This document shows, piece after piece, positions 1 through 5,889 of a stretch of DNA of 5,889 nucleotides. The notes under the pieces are model-generated. The model searched no databases, was not told the DNA's origin, and was given only the letters and a program-made list of their open reading frames with translations. A program made the translations under genes and the position numbers. Positions within the stretch are counted from its first letter, which is position 1. Every line of letters begins with the position of its first letter. The stretch comes from Chloroflexota bacterium (GTDB lineage Bacteria > Chloroflexota > Chloroflexia > Chloroflexales > Kallotenuaceae): positions 1-5,889 of the forward strand of contig JAFAYS010000047.1 in the NCBI GenBank assembly GCA_019240175.1, written 5' to 3'.

Positions 1-30
1 GTTCGCCAGTAGTTCAAGCAGTCGGAGCCT

Positions 31-64
31 GGCAGACCTGTTGCAAACAGGTCTGCCTTTTTTT
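31..64 (+). terminator. Rho-independent terminator of an upstream gene outside the window
   Basis: The arms GGCAGACCTGT (31-41) and ACAGGTCTGCC (47-57) are perfect reverse complements. They form an 11-bp GC-rich stem with a 5-base loop, followed directly by seven T residues (58-64), the classic intrinsic terminator. The T-run is on the plus strand only, so it stops transcription arriving from the left. The gene it serves is not in the window. A TAG at 10-12, in the frame starting at base 1, could be its stop codon, but too little sequence is present to tell. The terminator also insulates the response regulator from upstream read-through. Confidence 0.93.
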
Positions 65-65
65 A

Positions 66-92
66 TTGGCCGTGCATGAACAATGTTATAAT
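66..92 (+). promoter_or_regulatory. Promoter of the response regulator gene (extended -10)
   Basis: A perfect TATAAT lies at 87-92, preceded by TGT at 84-86, which makes an extended -10 (TGnTATAAT). The -35 side is weak: TTGGCC at 66-71 leaves a 15-base spacer, shorter than the ideal 17, so the extended -10 probably carries most of the recognition. Initiation would fall near base 99-100, giving a leader of about 20 bases before the ATG at 120. The promoter sits just after the upstream terminator, so the gene has its own transcription start. It assumes a housekeeping sigma-70-like factor. Confidence 0.7.
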
Positions 93-109
93 TTGGTCTA
101 AACATTTTG

Positions 110-119
110 GTTGTACAAC
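110..119. promoter_or_regulatory. Perfect palindrome GTTGTACAAC abutting the start codon
   Basis: GTTGTACAAC is its own reverse complement (10 of 10) and ends at the base before the ATG at 120. It lies about +10 to +19 from the predicted transcription start, where a bound dimeric repressor would block the polymerase. It also occupies the place where a Shine-Dalgarno sequence would be, and none is evident. An operator role is inference. A 10-bp palindrome can occur by chance. Confidence 0.35.
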
Positions 120-812
120 ATGAAGCGAAGAATTTTGATCGTTGACGACGATGTAAAGATCGTCGAGCTACTCCAACTGTATCTCGAAAAAGAAGGCTAC
201 GGCACGCTCGTCGCCTACGATGGCTTTACGGCCTTGACGCTGGCCCGCCAAAAGCGTCCCGATCTGATTTTGCTGGATCTGATGCTGCCGGTCATGGATG
301 GCCTGGATGTGTGCCGCATCTTACGCACCGAGTCGAACATCCCGATCATTATGCTGACGGCCAAAACTACCGAGGCCGACATGCTGCTGGGCCTGGATCT
401 GGGCGCTGACGACTATATCAACAAGCCGTTCTCGCCGCGACAGGTGGTGGCGCGTGTGCGTACGGTGCTGCGACGCGCCGGCGACGTCCACGAGAAAGCC
501 CGCCCCGAGGTCCGCGTCGGCGATCTCGTGATCGATTTCGCGGCGCATCAGGCGCGGCTCAAAGATGTGCCGGTGCATCTCACGCCCAAAGAGTTTCAGC
601 TGTTGGAAACTATGGCCAAGGAGCCGGGCCGGGCGTTTTCGCGGCTAGAGCTGTTGGAGCGGGTGTTTGGCCTGGACTACGAGGGCGTCGATCGGACGAT
701 CGATGTGCATGTGCTCAATCTACGCAAAAAGATCGAGCCCGATCCCGCGCAGCCGATCTATGTCCAGACCGTGTATGGCGTCGGCTACCGCTTTGCCGAG
801 ATCGACGAGTAG
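120..812 (+). CDS. OmpR/PhoB-family DNA-binding response regulator
   Basis: This is a 230-residue cytoplasmic transcription regulator, the output half of a two-component system. Residues 1-120 form a receiver: acidic pair D9/D10, phospho-acceptor D53 in LLDLMLP, switch T80 in MLTAK, and K102 in the NKPF motif. Residues about 130-228 form a winged-helix DNA-binding domain, with LTPKEFQLLE, the recognition-helix stretch RTIDVHVLNLRKKI, and the wing VYGVGYRF. All key residues and the length are typical of the family, so the protein should be active. An in-frame TTG at 111 would add three residues, but it lies inside the palindrome and too close to the predicted transcription start, so the ATG at 120 is preferred. 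No clear ribosome binding site precedes it. No sensor kinase gene follows in the same direction; the nearest kinase is convergent. Family assignment is firm, but the target genes and signal cannot be read from the sequence. Confidence 0.96.
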   Translation: MKRRILIVDDDVKIVELLQLYLEKEGYGTLVAYDGFTALTLARQKRPDLILLDLMLPVMDGLDVCRILRTESNIPIIMLTAKTTEADMLLGLDLGADDYINKPFSPRQVVARVRTVLRRAGDVHEKARPEVRVGDLVIDFAAHQARLKDVPVHLTPKEFQLLETMAKEPGRAFSRLELLERVFGLDYEGVDRTIDVHVLNLRKKIEPDPAQPIYVQTVYGVGYRFAEIDE

Positions 813-831
813 TATGACAAAATCTGCTGCG

Positions 832-875
832 GATCAATCCTGTAGGGGCGTGATTGATCACGCCCTGATCTGTAG
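832..875. repeat. Hairpin element between convergent genes, GTAGGGGCG type
   Basis: GGGCGTGA (846-853) pairs with TCACGCCC (858-865) around a four-base loop. A second, mutually exclusive pairing joins GATCAATC (832-839) to GATTGATC (852-859). The hexamer CTGTAG flanks the main hairpin as a direct repeat (840-845 and 870-875). There is no T-run after the hairpin on either strand, so it is not a standard intrinsic terminator. It may still slow polymerase or protect mRNA ends between two converging genes. Its GTAGGGGCG start resembles dispersed hairpin repeats I recall from some Chloroflexota and cyanobacterial genomes. That link is from memory and unverified. Confidence 0.5.
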
Positions 876-882
876 TGAAGCT

Positions 883-3489
883 TTATTCCCCAGCTGGCTG
901 CGCGAGATACAGCGCCTGGCTGATCGCCTCAAGCAGCATCGTTTGCTCGAGCGGCTTCGAGAGCACCGCGACCACACCGCGCTGTAGTGCATCTTCGGCG
1001 CTGACATGATCGCCCCAGCCGGTCGCCATCAAAATCTGGGTTTCGGGCCGCACACTGTTGGCGGTAACCGCGATCTCCCAGCCGCTCATGCCGGGCAAGC
1101 CTAGATCGGTCAGCAAAATATCGGTGGGGTGTTCGCGCAGATGGGCGATCGCCTCGCTGCCCGAGCCAAAGTCGGTCACGCGATGCCCGGCGTGCTCGAG
1201 AATGCGCCGCGTCACCTCGCGCAGATGCGGCTCGTCGTCTACCACGATGATCGAGCCTGAGCGATCCGAGCTGGCGCGTGGCCGCACTTGCTGCGGGATC
1301 TGCGGGCTGACGCTGGGCAGCTCAAGCGTGACCACCGTGCCCTCGCCCTCGACGCTTTCGATCACCAGCTCGCCGGCGTGACGCTGCACAATACCCTGGC
1401 TCACGGCCAGCCCCAGGCCCGAGCCCTGGCTGCCTTTGGTGCTGAAGAACGGCTGTCCGGCACGCGCCAGCACCTCGGCGCTCATGCCAATGCCCGTGTC
1501 GCGCACATAGATCAGCACCTGCTCGCCTTCCTGGCGCGTGCCCACGACCAGCGGCCCGCTGACCGGCATGGCGTCCACCGCGTTGATCAGCAGATTGACC
1601 AGCACTTCGCGCAGCTCGGCCTCGATGCCCAGCACCGAATCGACCGGCTCAAGCTCGAAGATCAGGTCGATCGTGATGCCGCGCAGCTGCGCCTCGTCGC
1701 GCCAGCGTGGCCGCACAATGTTGACGGCGCTTTTGATCAGCGTATGGATATTGACCGGCACGCGCTCCGCCGAGTCGCTGGAGCGGGTGAAGACTTGAAT
1801 CCGGCGCACAATCGTCGCGGCGTCACGGGCGGCAATCTCGATCGTCTTGGCCAGCTCCTGAGCTTCGTCGAGCGCGTGTGCCAGGCCGATCAGCTGCGCG
1901 TTGCCCAGGATCGCGCCGAGCAGATTATTGAAGTCATGCGCCACGCCCGCCGCGATATCGCCGATCGCCCGTCGCCGCTCGGCCTCGATCACGCGATGCT
2001 GCGCTTCTTCCAGCTCGCGATTGGCCTGCTCAAGCTCATGCAGCCGCCGCTGATCCTGCTCGATCAGCCGCGCATTCTCGATCACCAGCGCCACCTGCCG
2101 CGCGATACTGCCGAGCAGCGCCGCCTGCCGCTGATCAAAAGCGTTGGGCGAGTAGCTCTGGACCATCAGCAAGCTCATGAACGAGCCGTCGGTCGCGTGG
2201 ATTGGCGCGCCGATCAGCGCCTGGGTGATCGGCTGATCCAGGTCGCCGATCTGATGCCAGGAAACGCCTGCCGTCTGCATCTCCTGCTCGGTGTTGAAAA
2301 GCACCGGCCCCGGCTGTTGCAGCACATAGCGGCTCAGGCTATCGGCTTTGATCTGCACGCCGATCTCTTGATCCTGGTACACGCCGCCATTTTCTTTCAT
2401 CAGCGAGTCGATCACGCGGTATTCGGGATCGAGCACAAACAAGATATATACATGGTCGGGGAACGAGTGCTCGAGCGCCACCAGGGCGCTTTCCAGCGCC
2501 GTGCCCACATCGTGCGCGCGGCCCAGCGCCTCTGACAGCTCGGTCTGTGCCGTCAGGGCCGCAATCTCGCGGTCGCGCTGTTGCAGCAGCATGGCCTTTT
2601 CGATCGCGATGGCCACTGTGGTTGCGACATTTTCCAAAAATTGCTGGTCGTGATCGCTGTAGTGGTTGATCTCGTGATGCTGCAAGCTCAAAATGCCGAC
2701 CGCGCGCCCGTCGCTGATCAGCAGTGGCACGCCCAGCCAGGAGCGAATCGGAGTGCCATTGCCGACGCGCACGATCGTGATCTCGGGATAGCTCTCGATC
2801 TCCTTGCGAATATGCGCGAAGCGCAGCGGCTGGCGATGGCGCAGGATGTAGCCTTGCAAGCTGTTGGAGACCGGCCCGACGAGATTGTCGACGTAGGGCT
2901 TGCCCGCGTCCACAATGTAGGAAAGCACATTCAGCTGCTGCGCGGGATCGTAGACGGTAGCGACAAATGAGTTGAACGGAATCGAGGTGCGCAGCGCGTC
3001 GTAGGCTTCGGCCAGCACCGCCTGTAGCTCTTGCTGCGCGTTGGCCGCCTGACACAGCCGCACCAGCGTGGTCTTCTCCGATTGCGCGCGACGACGCAGG
3101 CTGTGCAGCTGCCAGCAGTTGAGCACAATGCCGAGACGGGCACCAATTGCCGCCAGGTCGATCTCGGCTGCTTCGTCGCTATCGTCCACCAGCACCAGCC
3201 CGATCTCCTGGTCGCCAAGCCAGATCGGTGCGCTGTTGGCCGGATGCGCCCTGGGCTGGGTGGTTTCGCCGCGTCGGAGCCAGGCCTGGATCTGCGCGAT
3301 CTCGGTGATGGGGAAGGGCTGGCTGTTGTGGATCGGCGGTAGGCACATGCGCAGCTTGTGCTGGTAGATCGCGTCGAGCGCTTGCAGGAAGGGGAGGCCG
3401 CGCTCAGGATCGTCGCAGACGATCAATTGGTTGAAGATGTTAAGCACATCGTCATGCAGGAGGAGCGACGAAGCGGCAGCAGGGTTCAC
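883..3489 (-). CDS. Soluble hybrid sensor histidine kinase: GAF domains, HisKA/HATPase, C-terminal receiver
   Basis: This 868-residue hybrid kinase senses a signal through GAF domains, autophosphorylates on histidine and passes phosphate to its own receiver. Residues 1-140 resemble a degenerate GAF module (WLGDQEIGLVLVDD, then GIVLNCWQL). Clear GAF domains lie at about 150-300 (WLGVPLLISDG, VGILSLQ) and about 315-475 (ALIGAPI). A coiled-coil linker at about 472-508 leads to the dimerisation helix with phospho-acceptor H518 in AHDFNN. The ATPase domain has the N box NLLINAVDA (632-640), G1 DTGIG (664-668), F box PFFSTK (680-685) and G2 GSGLGL (689-694). A receiver at about 746-865 has D751/D752, acceptor D795, T823 and K845. 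All catalytic residues are intact. There is no membrane helix or signal peptide, so it is cytoplasmic. The GTG start (3487-3489) is supported by AAAGGA six bases upstream; the next in-frame Met is residue 48. There is no output domain after the receiver, so phosphate probably moves on to another protein, possibly the convergent regulator. Ligand unknown. Confidence 0.95.
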   Translation of the reverse strand: MNPAAASSLLLHDDVLNIFNQLIVCDDPERGLPFLQALDAIYQHKLRMCLPPIHNSQPFPITEIAQIQAWLRRGETTQPRAHPANSAPIWLGDQEIGLVLVDDSDEAAEIDLAAIGARLGIVLNCWQLHSLRRRAQSEKTTLVRLCQAANAQQELQAVLAEAYDALRTSIPFNSFVATVYDPAQQLNVLSYIVDAGKPYVDNLVGPVSNSLQGYILRHRQPLRFAHIRKEIESYPEITIVRVGNGTPIRSWLGVPLLISDGRAVGILSLQHHEINHYSDHDQQFLENVATTVAIAIEKAMLLQQRDREIAALTAQTELSEALGRAHDVGTALESALVALEHSFPDHVYILFVLDPEYRVIDSLMKENGGVYQDQEIGVQIKADSLSRYVLQQPGPVLFNTEQEMQTAGVSWHQIGDLDQPITQALIGAPIHATDGSFMSLLMVQSYSPNAFDQRQAALLGSIARQVALVIENARLIEQDQRRLHELEQANRELEEAQHRVIEAERRRAIGDIAAGVAHDFNNLLGAILGNAQLIGLAHALDEAQELAKTIEIAARDAATIVRRIQVFTRSSDSAERVPVNIHTLIKSAVNIVRPRWRDEAQLRGITIDLIFELEPVDSVLGIEAELREVLVNLLINAVDAMPVSGPLVVGTRQEGEQVLIYVRDTGIGMSAEVLARAGQPFFSTKGSQGSGLGLAVSQGIVQRHAGELVIESVEGEGTVVTLELPSVSPQIPQQVRPRASSDRSGSIIVVDDEPHLREVTRRILEHAGHRVTDFGSGSEAIAHLREHPTDILLTDLGLPGMSGWEIAVTANSVRPETQILMATGWGDHVSAEDALQRGVVAVLSKPLEQTMLLEAISQALYLAQPAGE

Positions 3490-3495
3490 ACAGGT

Positions 3496-3501
3496 TCCTT
3501 T
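3496..3501 (-). promoter_or_regulatory. Ribosome binding site of the hybrid kinase
   Basis: On the minus strand AAAGGA is followed by the six bases ACCTGT and then GTG. This spacing is good for a Shine-Dalgarno site and decides the start: it supports the GTG at 3489-3487 over any internal ATG. Confidence 0.7.
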
Positions 3502-3523
3502 GTTTCAAAGCGCGTTGGGACGA

Positions 3524-3561
3524 ACACCACACACGGGCGAGTGGGGCGTGTGTACTGGTGT
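3524..3561. repeat. Bulged inverted repeat in the kinase upstream region
   Basis: ACACC (3524-3528) and ACACACG (3529-3535) are complementary to GGTGT (3557-3561) and CGTGTGT (3547-3553). They form a 12-pair stem with a three-base bulge (ACT, 3554-3556) and an 11-base loop. It lies 35-72 bases before the kinase start codon. It could be an mRNA leader structure if transcription begins further out, or a protein binding site. No T-run follows it. Confidence 0.4.
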
Positions 3562-3571
3562 GTATTGAACC

Positions 3572-3597
3572 ATTCTATGATTGCCGTGAACTGTCTA
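3572..3597 (-). promoter_or_regulatory. Candidate promoter of the hybrid kinase (weak)
   Basis: On the minus strand TAGACA (3597-3592) and TAGAAT (3577-3572) each differ from the -35 and -10 consensus by one base. The spacer is only 14 bases, shorter than normal. If used, transcription would begin near 3565, and the bulged inverted repeat (3524-3561) would lie at the very 5' end of the mRNA. No better-spaced alternative was found in this stretch. Confidence 0.25.
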
Positions 3598-3677
3598 ACG
3601 GAGCCTAACGCAGGCTAGCTGTTTGGCCTTGGAGCCCTAGGACCGTTTGAAAACGACTACGCTCGCTAGTAACTCAG

Positions 3678-3693
3678 AGATCGCCGCAGATCG
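3678..3693. repeat. Tandem AGATCG half-sites with a 10-bp period
   Basis: AGATCG occurs at 3678-3683 and again at 3688-3693, separated by CCGC. Two six-base direct repeats one helical turn apart resemble the layout of sites bound by OmpR/PhoB-family dimers. The GATCG core is very common in this window, so chance is a real alternative. Confidence 0.3.
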
Positions 3694-3721
3694 AACAGCG
3701 CTTTCGTGTGGCGAATCTTGC

Positions 3722-3784
3722 TAGAGCGTGGGCAAACTTCGACGTTGCCGAGCAAAAAACCCGATATTATGTGATTAGAGCGTG
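3722..3784. repeat. Direct repeat TAGAGCGTG, two copies 54 bp apart
   Basis: The nine bases TAGAGCGTG occur at 3722-3730 and 3776-3784, upstream of the ATPase start. A partial inverted copy (ACGCTC, 3659-3664) lies further upstream. The spacing is close to five helical turns and brackets the TATTAT candidate -10 at 3765-3770. This would suit looping or cooperative binding by a regulator. Function is inferred only from position. Confidence 0.3.
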
Positions 3785-3793
3785 TTTTATGAT
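3765..3793 (+). promoter_or_regulatory. Candidate promoter elements of the P-type ATPase (weak)
   Basis: Two -10-like hexamers are visible: TATTAT (3765-3770) and TATGAT (3788-3793), each one base from TATAAT. TATGAT would put the start near 3800 and give a leader of about 20 bases, much like the response regulator gene. Neither has a good -35: TTGCCG at 3745-3750 is only 14 bases before TATTAT. A weak -35 would suit a promoter that needs an activator, but this is speculation. Confidence 0.3.
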
Positions 3794-3808
3794 AGCACGC
3801 GATCTGTT

Positions 3809-3813
3809 TGGAG
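3809..3813 (+). promoter_or_regulatory. Ribosome binding site of the P-type ATPase
   Basis: TGGAG lies five bases before the ATG at 3819 (spacer CAAAG). It favours this start over an in-frame ATG at 3789 and a GTG at 3771, neither of which has a comparable site upstream. Confidence 0.65.
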
Positions 3814-3818
3814 CAAAG

Positions 3819-5889
<2,071 letters not shown>

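Larger units (their letters stand above)
3490..3818. other. Divergent non-coding region between the kinase and the P-type ATPase
   Basis: These 329 bases separate two divergent genes and must carry both of their promoters. I see no convincing gene here. The rightward open frame that enters it, ending at 3618, is mostly antisense to the kinase. The region visibly holds a bulged inverted repeat near the kinase end, two sets of short direct repeats nearer the ATPase end, and weak AT-rich promoter candidates. No tRNA, CRISPR or terminator pattern was recognised. Its middle part, roughly 3600-3660, contains only small dyads such as AGCCT/AGGCT (3602-3606 and 3612-3616). Confidence 0.75.

Noticed and set aside
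111..119. TTG at 111 as the start of the response regulator
   Set aside because: It adds only MYN before a normal MKRRILIVDD start, lies within the palindrome and leaves only about 11 bases of leader from the predicted transcription start.
846..865. Hairpin as an intrinsic terminator for the two convergent genes
   Set aside because: The stem is sound but no T-run follows it on either strand; it is kept as a repeat or structural element instead.
1288..2535. Rightward open frame of 415 codons inside the kinase gene
   Set aside because: It is fully antisense to the HisKA, ATPase and GAF coding region, whose motifs are intact. Its product is rich in H, R, Q and D with no domain pattern, as expected from the reverse of GC-rich codons.
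3358..3618. Rightward frame of 86 codons reaching into the divergent region
   Set aside because: The first half is antisense to the kinase start, the tail is low-information, and no ribosome binding site was seen.
3789..3818. ATG at 3789 as the ATPase start (10 extra residues)
   Set aside because: It is in frame, but only the ATG at 3819 has a well-placed TGGAG; the added residues match nothing known in the family.

Overview
The window is GC-rich (roughly 60%) bacterial DNA with two complete genes and one gene cut off by the right edge. All belong to well-known families. The host cannot be fixed from sequence alone. A soluble multi-GAF hybrid histidine kinase, a PhoB-type regulator, dense GATC/GCGATCGC sites and a GTAGGGGCG-type hairpin would fit a Chloroflexota-like bacterium. 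A cyanobacterium or another GC-rich lineage is possible. This is a low-confidence inference.

Layout: bases 31-64 hold a strong rho-independent terminator that closes a rightward gene lying outside the window. A short promoter region follows, with an extended -10 element and two small dyad symmetries. It drives an OmpR/PhoB-family response regulator (120-812, +). A 70-base gap with a competing-hairpin element separates this gene from a convergent 868-residue cytoplasmic hybrid sensor histidine kinase (883-3489, -). The kinase has GAF-like sensor modules, a HisKA/HATPase core and a C-terminal receiver. Next comes a 329-base non-coding divergent region with a bulged hairpin and two sets of short direct repeats. 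The last gene is a P2A (calcium-pump-like) P-type cation ATPase (3819 to beyond 5889, +), present from its start through the GDGVNDAP hinge motif but lacking its C-terminal membrane helices.

Working together: the regulator is a DNA-binding output protein with no ordinary partner kinase beside it. The hybrid kinase has a receiver but no DNA-binding output. Phosphotransfer between them is possible but not shown; they are convergent, not an operon. The kinase and the ATPase are divergent and share one intergenic region, so they could share control elements, and the kinase could influence ion transport. That is inference. I see no clearly new biological system here. The points worth a second look are small: operator-like dyads and repeats, the hairpin element between the convergent genes, a probable degenerate third GAF domain, and a marked excess of GATC.
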